In this document: positions 1-11,985 of the stretch, one piece after another | Layout: each line of letters begins with the position of its first letter | Numbering within the stretch: the first letter of the stretch is position 1 | DNA from: Ephydatia muelleri | Taxonomy: Eukaryota; Porifera; Demospongiae; Spongillida; Spongillidae | NCBI GenBank assembly: GCA_013339895.1 | Contig: JABACO010000069.1 | Coordinates: forward strand, 95,500 to 159,499 | Direction: 5' to 3' | Length of the DNA stretch: 64,000 bases | Program-made: the position numbers and the translations under genes | Notes under the pieces: generated by a model | What the model saw: only the letters and a program-made list of their open reading frames with translations | The model's database searches: none | What the model was told of the DNA's origin: nothing

Positions 1-390
1 TGTAGAAAAATGGTGTAGTATGAAGTGGTGAAAATAGGATGTCGATAGCGTTAATCGTTGGGAAGTTATAGCGATGCAAACGTGATGCATTTTTATAACA
101 TTTTAAAAATATATGAGTGGTGCAATTTTCTCGTGAACTGTCCCATATATAATTATAAAAGTTATAAAAATCATTCACGTTTGAATCGCTATATCGTCCG
201 AACGGTACGCGCCATTGACTTCCTATTTTCAATACTTCATACTACACCATTTCTCTACGGTACAATACTTTTTGGGGTCTTGCACTTGCTCCGTGCCCGT
301 ATTGCAACGTCCGATACCCCACAGGGTATGAACCCATCATAACTTTCGGCAGGAGTAATCAAATCGCTTCAAATTCGGTTGTAGGTAGAG
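1..390. repeat. Partial copy of the TGGGACAG-type MITE family
   Basis: Positions 1-55 and 205-262 are inverted versions of each other (both contain tgaagtg/cacttca-type blocks next to a cattgacttc-like segment). The whole stretch resembles the complete element at 54664-55175. An aactgtccca terminus occurs near 135-145, followed by a second half in opposite orientation. The copy is cut by the window start. Open frames across it are repeat DNA, not genes. Confidence 0.6.
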
Positions 391-1110
391 GGGTCAGCTA
401 TTGATTTGTTCTGTTCGTTAATTTTCACTCTATCGTTGCGGAGATACAGGTGTGCAAAGTTAATGCACATTTCCTGTTCGATTTGCCCAGGCAACCCTAG
501 TTCCATTCTCCCATTCCGCATCACCATGAATATTAATCACTTCCTTGTTCCGCCCAATCTCCGCCTTAAACTGAGCTACATAGCCGTTCGCAACTCAGTG
601 TCTGTTTGTTTTTGTTTTATTTTCTGAGGCTATACGGGTCAAAGAAGATGAGTTATCACTGCGTATGACGATCGTACCGAATTAACGGATCCAAGTGAAT
701 GAAGTCTCGTTCCCAGACCAATATGACGCAATGTTTACGCTCGTATAAGGCTAAGTGGCACAACAGACATATATAGATTTTGTCCACAGGCCCGTTGAGA
801 GCCAGGTTGGGGCCCGGGTAATAACTCTCACGAGAGGCCTCCTCCTTAATACTTTTTAAAAATGAATAAATAATATTAATGGACTATAATTACTTATCTG
901 CATGTTAGCGATTAAATTTCGTCTGGCCGTGAATTTTGATCAATCGACAAATGAAATTGCAGTGACACGATTACAGTACATGAATAAATTAAGGTCCAAT
1001 CAATAGTATAAATAGCTTGAATGCTATGGACTGTTCAATGGCATAATGTTCAATGAATCATAACTACTATGAACGAATCGGCGATGTCACCATGCATACT
1101 CGGCACAGAC
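391..1110. other. Intergenic stretch, no gene seen
   Basis: No convincing coding sequence. A GC-rich patch at about 788-830 (caggcccgttgagag, ggggcccggg) resembles hAT-type terminal sequence and may be the distal end of the element whose transposase relic lies at 1111-1293. No matching opposite terminus was identified. Confidence 0.4.
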
Positions 1111-1293
1111 TCACAGTGCCGCTTTTCTATCCTTCCTGGACGTAAATGTGGCAATGATTGAATCGTAATCAATTGTCTTTGCTAACTCGGATTCAATGCA
1201 AAGCAGGGCTAAGCCTTGTAGTCGTTCCTGAGCCATTGTTGATCTGCTGTATGATTTTATTCGCTTCAATTGACTAAAGCTTCTTTCTGCCAC
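1111..1293 (-). pseudogene. hAT transposase C-terminal fragment
   Basis: The 60-residue frame begins AERSFSQLKRIKSY and continues with RSTMAQERLQGLALL. This is the hallmark of the C-terminal dimerisation region of hAT transposases of the ZMYM1/DUF4371-like group (family pattern ERSFSKLKxIK...RSTMxxERLxxLA). Only this end of what would be a 600-800 residue protein is present. Upstream sequence on the same strand is GC-rich and non-coding. It is a transposon relic outside the large inverted repeat. I am confident of the family, not of the element's boundaries. Confidence 0.75.
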
Positions 1294-2023
1294 AGCAATT
1301 CAGGGCTTAGATTCCGGGCCCGTGACAGCACGCATTATCACCCGGAAGAGCGTGCTTCCGAATTTTGCGCGCAATGTGGTCTCGAAATCGTGAGTGGACC
1401 GATTTCATACGAATGATTTCTCGGTCCCGGAGGATTATTTGTATGCGCACGGGATAATTCGAGAGCAACGTCGCGCGCGAACGTGCAATTTTGTACGTGA
1501 CCGAGGAACCTACCGTGTACGCGCAATATAGAACTATCGTATGACGTAAGGAAAGTTAAATATACTAGTTAATACTATCATTATTTCTCAGGTTATTGAT
1601 CACATTGTCAAAATATTTAATGTTTCAAGTTTACAAATATGAAACATAAGAAAGTTGATAAGAGAACAAACCTGTTCGTAACAACACTTTTACCAAACAA
1701 TGGCCTTACCTCCCAGCAGTTGATGGTGACGTTGTAACATCTGACTTCCACAACACAGGTCTTTCTTTAGAATAGTTCACTGCTGTCAACCCGAATGCAC
1801 GTAGAATACACAGCCATTTGAGCGAAAGCAAAAGGGTAACAATAACGAGGTGCTGTTACATCACGTACGTTTTAGCGCTCTTGTTCAGCCAGGATGTTTC
1901 AGGTAGATCAAGGAATCCAACATTTCTGCCATAATGCAGTAGAGAACACCATTATTCTGTTCCCGACGTTACGCCTTGGATGCAAACAAAGTGCCACACA
2001 AAAACACGTAATTGGCAGCTTAC
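1294..2023. other. CpG-rich then AT-rich intergenic stretch
   Basis: Positions 1310-1530 are rich in CG dinucleotides (gcgcgcgaacgtgc and similar) unlike the surroundings. Positions 1530-2023 are AT-rich. No gene is recognised. The left arm of the large inverted repeat starts right after this stretch, at the ctcgctg near 2024. Confidence 0.4.
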
Positions 2024-2483
2024 CTCGCTGTGTAGCGTAGCCGGCCGTTCTTTCTAACCAACAACCTGCCTGAATTGCTTCGCAGAACGTTATCCCAATA
2101 CACAATTTCCTGACAAGCAAAGCTTTCAATTCAAAACGAGCGTAGGCTAAAGGTAACTCACCTGGCTTTCGTTTGACGATTTTGGAATACAATGGCACCT
2201 CTCTGACTTACAGTGGAAGATGTAGTGTTCCACAGCGGTCATACATCCTATCAAAAAAAACATTCTGTGGACTTACCGACGCGAGACGAAAATAATCATC
2301 ACGTGATTCACGTGGCTGCTATAAAATGCATACCGTATGCGTCGTCATGATGTTTAACTAATGACATGGCGATTGCAGACCTCGCCTGCTGAGAGCGTGA
2401 GGCATTCTGAAAGACATTTCCATAATGGGAGGTTGGAGTTGGAATCCTAAGCCTTTGTATAAATGATATGACAAGCGGCCGTT

Positions 2484-2602
2484 CATTAATTACGTCACCT
2501 ATATGGACCCCTCTTATACTGATGTATGCTACATCGTCACAGGCTGCTACCACCCTGCATGCTGGGGACCCTTCGAAGTGACGTAATTTATGGATGGCAC
2601 CA
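2484..2602. repeat. Small hairpin element, left arm copy
   Basis: The termini attacgtcacctatatgg and ccttcgaagtgacgtaat are inverted partners built on the motif gtgacgtaattta, with a ~90 bp loop. The right-arm copy is at about 41470-41590. It looks like a miniature fold-back or MITE. The open frame running through it (2308-2553, minus) shows no recognisable domain. Confidence 0.45.
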
Positions 2603-3014
2603 AAGAAGACACCGAGAGAACGAGGTACATTCTAGCGATAGATTGTTTGCGTGCCCCGCCTCTTTATACGATGCATATAATAAGTAACATCACGCAGCAG
2701 AACATATAATATAGTCTCCAGGGCAAGCTGAAGCATAAAACATCGTCCAAGAAATATATAAAAATGCATTTCTTCATAAAAAATAACCAAGGCATTGACT
2801 GACCGCTTTGGTCGCCTCAGCTAATGCTCGTACCATTCTGAGTCGTTCTTATACACCTTGTGCAGCAGGTGGATGAACTTTGTGTGTAATTGTGTGTGGT
2901 TATATACTTGTGTAGCACTGTACTCAGAACCAAGTCAACAATATGAAAAACTATTCATTAACATGACTCTGATAGGTGAAAAGATTCTTGATGCATTTCC
3001 AGTGAGTGCTGCAT

Positions 3015-3720
3015 AGGTCATTAGAAGACCAGTGGGGTGATGTCTCATACCAATGTGAAGCTTACTGGACAAACCTTGTGTCACATACAATGAAATGTAG
3101 TGATACTCACCTCAGTATGTATATCATTATTAGTGACAAACGACTCACCTGATAGCCACACCCTTCTGAATCACGTGACCCTCAGAAGACCATTGGGGTG
3201 ATGTCTCATACCAATGTGAAGCTTACTGGACAAACCTTGTGTCACATACAATGAAATGTAGTGATACTCACCTCAGTATGTATATCATTATTAGTGACTA
3301 ACGACTCACCTGATAGCCACACCCTTCAGAATCACGTGACCTTCAGAAGACCATTGGGGCGATGTTTCATACCAATGTGAAGCTTACTGGACAAACCTTG
3401 TGTCATATACAATGAAATGTAGTGATACTCACGTCAGTATGTATATCATTATTAGTGCTCACCTGAGATAGCCACACCCTTCAGAATCACGTGACCCTCA
3501 GAAGACCATTGAGGTGATGTCTCATACCAATGTGAAGCTTACTGGACAAACCTTGCGTCACATACAATGAAATGTACCATAGATTATTTATATGAATGTG
3601 CTGAGTGTTACACATTTCTGTGTTATTAGATCTAGAGATAAATTACTCACCGAAGATAGCCACACCCTTCCGAATCACATCACCCTAAGAAGACCACTGT
3701 GGTGAGGCCTCAGACCAATG
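3015..3720. repeat. Tandem repeat, ~161 bp unit, about 4 copies
   Basis: The anchor agaagacca(t/g)tgggg recurs at 3023, 3184, 3345, 3500 and, degenerate, about 3688 (steps 161, 161, 155, 188). Each unit contains tgaagcttactggac, an E-box-like tcacgtga and the phrase gccacacccttc. The last unit is the most diverged. The right arm has one more unit. No coding frame. Confidence 0.9.
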
Positions 3721-4094
3721 TGAGTACATACAACTAGCTATAGTAGCCTTGTTCTGACCCCTGAGCGACAACGAGTGCACATTGTTTTCGGTTTCAGGCA
3801 TTAGAAAACTAGCTTTTTTTGACCTCACATACCTTAATCAAAAATTCGTGGGACCTGTCCTCTACTGCAGCTGTAGCCTCGGCGTGTTGTAAACTTAAAA
3901 GAGGTATTCGAATTCAAATTCAATCATACGTGAGGAGAGGGTTAAATGGCCGTTTAATGATATTCCCGTACAGGATTGGGCGGTGAAATAATGGGACTAC
4001 GTTAATCGTGAGTGCACGCTTTGTGAGATGCACGGATGCATGACTGAATACGTAGTTTGTAATCACCCGCGTGCGGACGGCCGAATTGCTGTGT

Positions 4095-4610
4095 GCAGAT
4101 GCCGCGGTGACTGGCAAGGTGCAAAGTATCCGCAGGCGGATGCAAACGTTTGGGAACAAAGATTCCAGGCGCGCGTCATGCAGCTTGTTCAGCAACTGGA
4201 AAGGGGACATCTGTACGTCTCCAAGATTGGCATGTTGCCATCTATTGCAGGATCAGCCTTACTCGCAGACTGCTCACTCGTGTCTGCAGGAGCAGGACAG
4301 TTACTTAAGGCCTCGTCGCCTCTATGTACAGTGTCAACATGAGAAGAAGAACCGCCTGTACATGCACATGTACAAGTATATCCAGATCTGTTACCGTCGC
4401 TGCCTCAGGCAGAACAGTCCGAGTAGCATCGTCAGTTTGATTTTGGGTAGATGTAACTGATGTACATGTATCCAAGGATGAAGATTCGGATGCTTGAAAG
4501 AAAGAATCGAGTTTTGTTAACTTCGCGATCTCAGTTTTAGCAGCAGTAAGTTTCTTTCGTTTTGCAGCACCACTTTCGTATCGACGCATTCTTTCAATTG
4601 CTAATAGCAC
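4095..4610 (-). pseudogene. hAT transposase internal-deletion derivative (left arm)
   Basis: The start of the frame reads RRYESGAAKRKK, then KLTKLDSFF, the N-terminal signature of ZMYM1/DUF4371-type hAT transposases. About 100 codons later, in another frame, the sequence jumps to FPNVCIRLRILCTLPV, the beginning of the C-terminal hAT dimerisation region. The catalytic core between them is missing, as is the ERSF motif after it. It is therefore a deleted, non-autonomous derivative. The right-arm counterpart is at 39295-39810. Confidence 0.7.
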
Positions 4611-4924
4611 TACACAGCCAAAAGTTATTTAGGATGTTATTGCTGAAAAGTTATTTAGGATGTTACTGCTGAACATATATGTAACAGACTTGATGCAAAC
4701 ATGTTGCATACATGTTCAGCAGTATCAGATTACAACTTTTGCTGTGTATAGGGGCAGGCTTTTGCTTGCTCGTTCACACTTTCATGCTGACCATGCAGGG
4801 TGGCCCTGACTGGCATCCAGGCCTGACACAGGACTATGCCGGAATTCTATTTATCGCCAACAACCATTTAAAAGTATAGTATTTTCATTACAATTTTTTT
4901 TCGCAATTGTCCGTGAAAAGCGCG

Positions 4925-5200
4925 TCAACATGAAACATGGAAAGGATTTACATTGGCAGTCAGAATTGAAAAATTGTCGAACGAATTTTTTCTTAGGGAT
5001 CGCGGGGCCCCTTTTTTGCCGCGAATCGCAGGAGCTAGATATGCCCACTCTTTGCCAATCAGTTGGAGCAAGCAATTGGTGTGGGCAGCATCGCTAGTCA
5101 GTACTCTGCGGTCTCTGTGGTTCAACACAACGTCTCCGCAACACCTACACTGATATGGGGCCCAAACTGCCGCCATAGAGTTAATAACTTTGATAATCAT
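4925..5200 (-). CDS. Small Cys-rich ORF of unknown function (left arm)
   Basis: A 91-residue frame beginning MIIKVINSMAAVWAPYQC. It contains a CRCCG motif around residue 19 followed by a conserved-looking RRVL and one later Cys. This resembles the first half of a zinc-binding domain such as those that open some transposon-encoded or ZAD-like proteins, but I cannot assign a family. A more likely start is the internal Met of MAAVWAPYQC. It could be a first exon, with the rest not identified. An identical frame lies at 38705-38980 in the right arm. Conservation between arms is no evidence of function because the whole arms are near-identical. Confidence 0.3.
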   Translation of the reverse strand: MIIKVINSMAAVWAPYQCRCCGDVVLNHRDRRVLTSDAAHTNCLLQLIGKEWAYLAPAIRGKKGAPRSLRKNSFDNFSILTANVNPFHVSC

Positions 5201-5375
5201 CGGATGTGGTCAAACGATGGATCGATATGATTAAAAAGGTACAACCGCTTGCGACTAGAGATGCCAGACCTTACGAGCGTGTTTATACATTATGCGATAA
5301 GCATTGCGTCATATTGGTCTGGGAATGAGACTAAAGTGAATGGTTGTCAGCTAGCGCCTGATAGTTGTCTCCGCC

Positions 5376-6429
5376 CAGTGCCGGATTAAGCAAGTGGAGG
5401 CCTATAGGCAGTCTGATTTTTGGGCCCCCAGTCCCCAGCCCTACTTCATAATAGCGTCCATGCAGAATATATAATGCATCATCAGGCCATGCAGCGGCAA
5501 ATTTAATTCATAAAAACACATTTACAGCATAAAGTACAAACGTTTAAAAATTCTTCTTTCTTAATTTCGTACTAATAAAGTCTTCTAAAATATTCTGGAA
5601 GTCTAAATTTTCCAAAACGTCGTATTCAGTGGCCATTATCGCAAGCGAATTTAATCTTTCTTGCATCATGGAAGCTCTATGACAGTTTTTCAGAATTTTC
5701 AACGTAGAAAAAGTTCGTTCGCTAGTCGCGTTTGTAATCATTAAGCATCTGTAAATTCTTAGCGCAGTCAATACGTTTGGAAAAGTTGACTGCACCATGT
5801 TTTCAGAAATCAGTTCGTACGATTGCGATGCCGGTATTGTATCACCACGATCTTCCAACTGTGCTGCTAAATACTTAAAATGAACCATTTCTTCCTAAAA
5901 GTCGATATCGACATCATCAGGATAAATGTCTCTGTTCCCAATCTTAATTCATCATCTGATTTGGATGGAAATTTAACTAAAAACCCAAACAACTCAATTT
6001 TGTCGTATGCCTGACTGCCTGTACGCGACGGTTAAGCTCTGCAGATAGAATATCCAATATCGGAAGATAGGTTTCAATCCTGAACTTGTCTTTTCCAAGT
6101 TTTCTACGTCATTGTATGTTGATAGATTGCATCACGTTATCGCGTATTTCAATGATATAATGTTTACTTTGGGCGATTACGTGATGCAATTTATAAAATG
6201 ACGTAGCATGTAGGAAGCGCGCGTAATTTAGCAATAAACAATGACGTAGGATGCGCTGTGCAGAAGGTCTATATATAGAACTATTACTTCATGATTGCCT
6301 AGGCTTTGTAGGGATTCTGGCCCGGCCCCGCGAATCTTGTATTTTTTCGCTGCCCAGGGCTGCGGGGCCCCTAAAGGCGCGGGGCCTGTAGGCAATTGCC
6401 TACTTTGCCTTATGGTTAATCCGGCACTG
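5376..6429 (-). mobile_element. hAT element, ~1.05 kb, left arm copy
   Basis: Termini are cagtgccggattaa and its inverse ttaatccggcactg, followed by gggcccc-rich subterminal DNA on both sides, as in many hAT elements. Flanks are tctccgcc on the left and tagactccgcc on the right, so an 8-bp duplication (a/t)ctccgcc is possible with a 3-bp offset. I do not regard that as settled. The only coding content is a C-terminal transposase fragment. Confidence 0.75.
5544..5888 (-). pseudogene. hAT transposase C-terminal fragment (left arm)
   Basis: The 114-residue frame holds the hAT dimerisation region: FPNVLTALRIYRCLMI, then ATSERTFSTLKILKN, then RASMMQERLNSLAIM. The RNase H-like catalytic core that would precede it is absent within the element, so it cannot encode an active transposase. 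The right-arm copy (38020-38361) differs by a few residues. In trans it might still bind a partner transposase, but that is speculation. Confidence 0.8.
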
Positions 6430-6765
6430 TAGACTCCGCCTCCCTAGTCTCGTACCCACACATCGCAGCTGCGGATGGATTACATCACCGCTACGCGAAT
6501 AGTGGGTCTGGTGTCCTCCTGTACAAATTTCCGTCCAGTGCGCCGGAATGATGGAGCGACCAATCAGATTTGAGGTATGCATACTCTAGTTATCAATCGA
6601 AGTTATCTGTTATCAGTTATGGCGGTAAGGCTACCCTAAGAAAAATTATCATGAAGTCTTGCCAAGACTTGCCAAGCATTACCATGACTTGGAAAGTCTT
6701 GCCATGTCTTGCCAAGAAGTTATGAAGTCATCGTGTTCATTAAAACATATCCAAATGAGACATAA

Positions 6766-9293
6766 CTATAGTTCAATTGTGTTCAAACATGTTTGGTTAG
6801 CTATTATTGCTTTAATTGGGACTGCAATGATATTTGAACATTCTTGAATGATCTTAACAGCATAATTGTTAGCTGCCAGAATGTCAATTTCTTTGTACAT
6901 GTTCAGACACTCTCTGCATGTTGGACCAGCTTCTTTCAAGATAGATGTAACTTGATATGGACTGAGTAGCACCATGGGTTGAGAGGTGTGCACAAATGAT
7001 TGTATTCTTCCAAATTTCATAGTATTTGTTGATGGTTCTATAAAAGCACAAACACTGCTGTCTCGTTTTGAAGCTTTAGTGGTTGATGCACAATATAGCA
7101 CCCCATGCCTCAGCAACTTTCTGTACTTCACTATTCGGCCAGTGCAACAAAGTGCATTTCTCTCATCAGCATTGGGTTCTTCAATGGATGGATCATTTAA
7201 GAAATAGGTATGCTGTCCAATGCATGCCATATGATGCAGCTGTACACCTCAATTACTTTTCAGCATGGTTTGCAAAAGTAAATCATCAAACTTGGATATA
7301 GATTGGATTAACTGAAGTATCTGACTAACATCAATATTAAATAGCATTTGCTGATAGAAAGAACATTTTCTATGAGACAATTGCTTCAAGTGCCCATTTT
7401 TGCTTTCAAAAGCAAATGTTGACTGTGTCCATAGTGGCCCCCACATTCGAGCATACATTGGTAAGTGCAACAGCATGTGAACATTGGCTGTGCAGTTGTT
7501 TTCCCCGTAGAGCTCAGGCATTAATGAAATAAAATCCTTTATCATCATTTCAGCTGCATTAAGTTGCTCCAATGAAATTGATTCCTGGAGCAGTATATGA
7601 AGAGCAGATACCAACAACACATAGTGGTGATAGTAGAGTGATGGTAGGTGACCTTTAAGGATAGGCACTGAATAAAACAGCAACCAGTTTTTATATTCCG
7701 AGGCCTTCCAATAATTTAAGTGCTTAGAAATTGACCGAGGTCGCCGACTAAATTCATGTGGAGGGCGTTGCTTTTCAAGAAGTTGATCAATAATACGAAG
7801 ATGTTTGCCCAAGTAATATGGCTTTTCATGGTTACAAGAATCAAACCACAGATGCATTAATCGCTTTACTACTCCTTCTAGCACACAATGCATATAGTCA
7901 AGAGGAATTTGATTTACTAAATTTAAAATTGATGACAATGGAGAAACACCTTTCACGCCATTAACAGGAAGTTGATTAGATTCAGCTAATTTTGCATCAT
8001 GGAGAATATTGATGTGAGTGCGCATTGTGTAGTCAACTCCTGGTAGGTAGACACATGTTCCCTTGCCAAGACGCTTATCAGGGTGAAGGCATACACTACA
8101 ACCATTTTCTCCATTAAATTGCTCTTAAGGACTAAAGCTCTGGCTATTAGATCAAAGACTGCTGAAACTAGTTTTACTCGACATAGCTGTGTCTGCACCT
8201 GTGATCTTTTGATTTCAAGGTTATTTAGAACTTTCATCACAGGATCAAGCAAAAGACTAGCATCTGGTTTGTTAGGTCCATACCACAGTCCACATAAAAT
8301 TATGTTTTCAGCTTTCTGCCGTAGTAGTGGAGGGAGGTTAAGTATCATGAGTAGAATTGGCCAAAGAGTGATCGAACTGGATTTGTAGATTGGTATTCCA
8401 TCAGTGCAAAGAGTAACAGCAAGATTCAGTGGTGAATCATTAAAAAAGCTATCTTGGGAAATGTAGGTTTGTAAAACAGAACCGTTCCACACATCTGTAA
8501 GTTTTCCATTCATTTCTCTATTCCTGAAGCTGAGTTCTAGCTCTTGTAGATTTCCTAAATAAATATCAATACACTCTAATACACGATAAATATAAATCTA
8601 TTTCTACCACCATGGTGATATTTTGTATAGTTTTTTTTTTTAATACATTAGTAACTAAAGCACTATTATGCAGCTGTCCCAGTGTATTAATAATGCATAT
8701 TGCATTATAATGCAGTATGTCGTTAAAACATTGATGTTTGCTCCGGCAAATAGAGGTTCTAAAAATCGTTGATCCAGTTCAGATTCTTTAAATGCACAAC
8801 CATCACAGGCAAAATTATCGTCTATTTCAGATTCACTAATTTCAGATGACATGTCTGTGTCATCAGCTGCAGAAAGATCTTCCACTGTTCAGGGTCAGAA
8901 AGATCTTCCCCATCCGGGGTCAGAAAGATCTTCCACTCCATCAACCTGTTCAGGGTCAGAAAGATCTTCCACTCCATCAACCTGTTCAGGGTCAGAAAGA
9001 TCTTCCACTCCATCAACCTGTTCAGGGTCAGAAAAATCTTCCACTCCATCAACCTGTTCAGGGTCAGAAAAATCTTCCATTTCATCAACCTGTTCATTAT
9101 CGGAAAGATCTTCCACTTCATCAGCCTGTTCAGTGTTAGAAAGATTTCCCATGGCCACTCGTTCAACTTCCTCTGTATTTGTACCTGAGCCATCAACATC
9201 ATTAGTTACTTCTTCTCCATACTCAATGTGTGCACATGCCCTGTCAACAACATCGGTCTTGGAAGCTGCGCATTACATTTAATATTCACTATT
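6766..9293 (-). pseudogene. CACTA (EnSpm) Tnp2-like transposase, broken (left arm)
   Basis: A DDE-type transposase that would cut and paste the element. The frames run minus-strand from about 9293. An acidic 12-residue repeat region comes first (8895-9158), then a Cys-containing segment, then the core. The core has LCTDGIPIYKSS (first catalytic Asp), DYMHCVLEGVVKRLMHLW (second Asp region) and WTQSTFAFESKNGHLKQL (catalytic Glu), followed by a C-terminal domain ending at 6766. Two lesions are private to this arm. About 320 bp is missing near 8695, removing most of the N-terminal Cys-rich part, and a 4-bp deletion near 8127 shifts the frame between 7986-8513 and 7249-8025. The catalytic half itself reads through 7249-8025 without the 14-bp deletion that damages the right-arm copy. 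Confidence 0.88.
8895..9158 (-). repeat. 36-bp coding tandem repeat in transposase N-terminus
   Basis: The unit gatcttccactccatcaacc... of 36 bp recurs about six times and encodes the acidic 12-residue unit DPEQVDGVEDLS. A shortened unit near 8885 shifts the frame in both arms, so that change predates their separation. Reverse-strand frames through it are shadows. Confidence 0.85.
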
Positions 9294-9975
9294 ATGTGGC
9301 ATGGGGGGAGTACAATAACGTTCAGCATGCACGTTTACCACTGATTGCAGTTCTGGTAGAATCCTGTGCTGGTAGCACTGTTAATCTTTAAAATGGCATT
9401 AATAATTCACAGCCTACACGAGTGTGTGTTCACAAGCATTCATTTATTGCTTCCTGTTTATTTTAAAATAATAATCATGAATTGATTATTCGGCGTAGGT
9501 GTAAGTGAAACGCCATCGTTTGAGCGGCAAGTTTTCTAGTACTGTACTATAGTATAGTTTAAATTTTTAATGACGTAAACAACTGTCGCCTCAGGTGACC
9601 TCATTAATGTAAATTAACAAACTAAATCATCGCTGCTGCCTTATGTGTAAGGTGTAGTTGTTAATTTGGTGCGATTAAGATTAATGAGTTTGGAGGTACA
9701 TGCACGTACTGCTAAGCAATCACACTTACAACTAAGGCGTAAAGCCCTTTACCGGCCCTGGCGGAGATTTTAAAAACGACATCGGCCCATTACGCTAGGC
9801 TGTTTGCATGCTAACCTCTCTAGGCGATGTTTCATATGACGCCAAGCTGTAGTACGAGGAATTGATTTCCCACTTTCTGTAAGATACTTGCGGTATGTAA
9901 CGCGTCTTTCCATTTTTCAAATTCAATGTAATTGAATTACGCATGCGCCGTTCGTTTCACGTGTTTCTTTTAACA
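9294..9975. promoter_or_regulatory. Intergenic region between divergent CACTA genes (left arm)
   Basis: About 680 bp without a coding frame separates the transposase start (minus) from the second gene start (plus). By position it should contain both promoters. No specific element can be called with confidence. The right-arm copy is 33612-34330. Confidence 0.4.
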
Positions 9976-11626
9976 ATGACTTTGGATTTCAGCAAGAGGC
10001 CAAAAAGAACGACGAAAAGAACCCCAAAGGCAAAAGAACTGGAGGGGAGCTGTGAAGAAATCCAATCTCGTACGTTTAGCTGCTAAACATGTCTGACACT
10101 TTATGCATGTATAATTAATTGAAAAGAGTATGTATCTAGGTATACAGTACGTGCGTGAACGTGATAGGATCTATCCACAATACATGTACACACGATATAC
10201 ATCGTTTGCGTGCACTTACCGCAAAGACCGCATATCAGACGTGCGACGCGATGACCTATGCACGGATTTCATGAGACATGTGAATGATGTATTTGCAGGG
10301 TCAATAAAAGTCAAGTGTGGACAGACTGGAAAGGTGTTCGTCACCAAAATCCACAACCTCAGCAAAGAGGACCAAGCCGAGTCTTTAACGATCGAGGACC
10401 TAAAGGTTGGAGCAGGGCTACTATGCGATGTCAAAGGGAAAATGTACCCTGTTGAAGTTCTAGAATTTGAAGGTCAGTATATATATTGCAGAATATTAGA
10501 TAAATGCTTCCTAAAATTTAGATGGTTGTGCTGATGCTAGTGAAAAGGATGTTGTTCATTCTCTGGTACGTTTTTGGCTAATCATGTATTTAAAATGCTA
10601 GCGGCAGTCATTTCAAAGAGGTGATTCCAATATAATTGTTTTGCAGATGGGTCCCTCCACCATCAGCAAAGTGAAAATACATGATGTAAGCAGAGTTATA
10701 TAGTATGTGTCAGCTTTTGTCATTAATAATGTACGTAGGAATGTTAAGTCTAGACATAAATAAAAGATTGTCAAATTGAAGTATATAATGCATACATACT
10801 GCATAATATGTACAGAGTGGCGACCAGTCAAAGCGAGCTGTCCTTCTTCATGCTATTGAAGGATCTGCCAGCACACTTGAGGCTACCTCATCCAGCTCAT
10901 ATTTCAAGGTATGCAGCGTGCATGGAATGTTGGCTGCATCAGTGATGTCTTATTACTGTATTCTGCGGTTGCTTTGCAATGAGCAGTCTCCCAAGCAAAT
11001 GTTCCCTAGTGTAAGTGATCATCCATCATGTGAAGTTAAACAATGCTGCCACTTTTTTAACATTCAGTTTAGTAGTTCTGAGTCACAGAATTCAAATGCA
11101 GCACAAGTGAGCCCTTTGAATGATGTGTACATGTATTTATTTTATTTATTATCATTGCCGGTATAAAAGACTGAGGAGATGGTAGGCGATAATTAGCTGT
11201 TACTATATTGTTGACTACCAATTACTTAATGTCTGCTACAGCTTACACTGTTGAGAAGCATTAATGGGAAAATGTCTCAGATACTTGAACATATCACTGC
11301 TGGCCCAGATCAAGTCAAACCCGTGTAAGCCAGCAGTTTAAAACGTATATTATTAATTAGAATTTACATTTAGACTATGTAAGGAAGAAAACTCTGGTCA
11401 AGAGACACGCAGTTCCAGTGACGAGGAAGATTGGGTTTGTTAAAATTGCAATGTGATTTATCTTTGAATCATTTCTATATGCAGTTCAATGGTGTAAACT
11501 TAAAGCTTATTCCAAAAAAAAACATATACACTTATGGCTTGGCACTACTGCTGTTCTCGTCCTTAAAGAGCACTAAACCTGCACTCTGTCAGGATAAAGT
11601 TGAGAGGATAATTGGTAAATAATCAT
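9976..11626 (+). pseudogene. CACTA second gene, 3' end lost (left arm)
   Basis: A multi-exon gene opposite to the transposase. The start is ATG 9976 (MTLDFSKRPKRTTKRTPKAK, basic). Further exons are bounded by good splice signals, for example one entered after ttgcag at about 10299 (GSIKVKCGQTGKVFVTKIHN) and left at gtcagt about 10472. Others lie at about 10814-10908, 11242-11326 and 11485-11616. The penultimate exon encodes YGLALLLFSSLKSTKPAL. The last exon (31784-31920 in the right arm) is deleted here. The protein may be a TnpA-like accessory DNA-binding factor. The C-terminal part weakly recalls a BEN domain, which I cannot confirm. Confidence 0.55.
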
Positions 11627-11981
11627 TTACATGTCAACATTCCTACCTACTGATTGATATCTGTCATTAACCATTTCAGCTATATAACCTCACATTACCC
11701 TATTCCACGCGCGAGAGACTCAGTTTGCTAATGTCGTAGTTAATGATCGTGCTCTGCATGGTGGGTGTCATTGAATGGTGATGCATATATGTACATGTAT
11801 AAAGGAGAGGGTTTAATTGCAAATATATCTTTTACATTATGCATACACAACTTCACATTTCATTGTTCAGCGTCACAATGCGATCGCGTGTGAGCTTCGA
11901 GCGTTAATTACGAAGCACTACTTATACTTTCTAGTAGCATTGACTCGTGTTGTGTTGTGCTGCATACGGACTCACCTACAA

Positions 11982-11985
11982 CCGG
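11982..11985. repeat. CCGG target-site duplication, left arm Ginger element (first copy)
   Basis: ccgg immediately before the tgtcac terminus. It is matched by ccgg at 15860-15863 immediately after the tgaca terminus. Four-base duplications are the norm for Ginger1 elements. The target is itself palindromic. Confidence 0.8.

Larger units (their letters stand above)
6634..11685 (-). mobile_element. CACTA/EnSpm-like transposon, left arm, truncated
   Basis: One terminus is present: ccctaagaaaaattatc at 6634, preceded by ta. Just inside are repeated cttgccaagacttgcc motifs. The opposite terminus, found in the right arm at 31538, is missing here because about 1.3 kb is absent at the junction near 11685. 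The element holds a Tnp2-like transposase on the minus strand and a second gene on the plus strand, divergently arranged around about 9290-9975. Confidence 0.85.

Noticed and set aside
58..342. 94-residue plus-strand frame
   Set aside because: Lies inside a dispersed MITE-type repeat that is non-coding in its complete copy (54664-55175).
4028..4460. Plus-strand frames in the left arm (and mirror frames at 39445-39877)
   Set aside because: Antisense to the hAT derivative, which has recognisable motifs; no domain in these frames.
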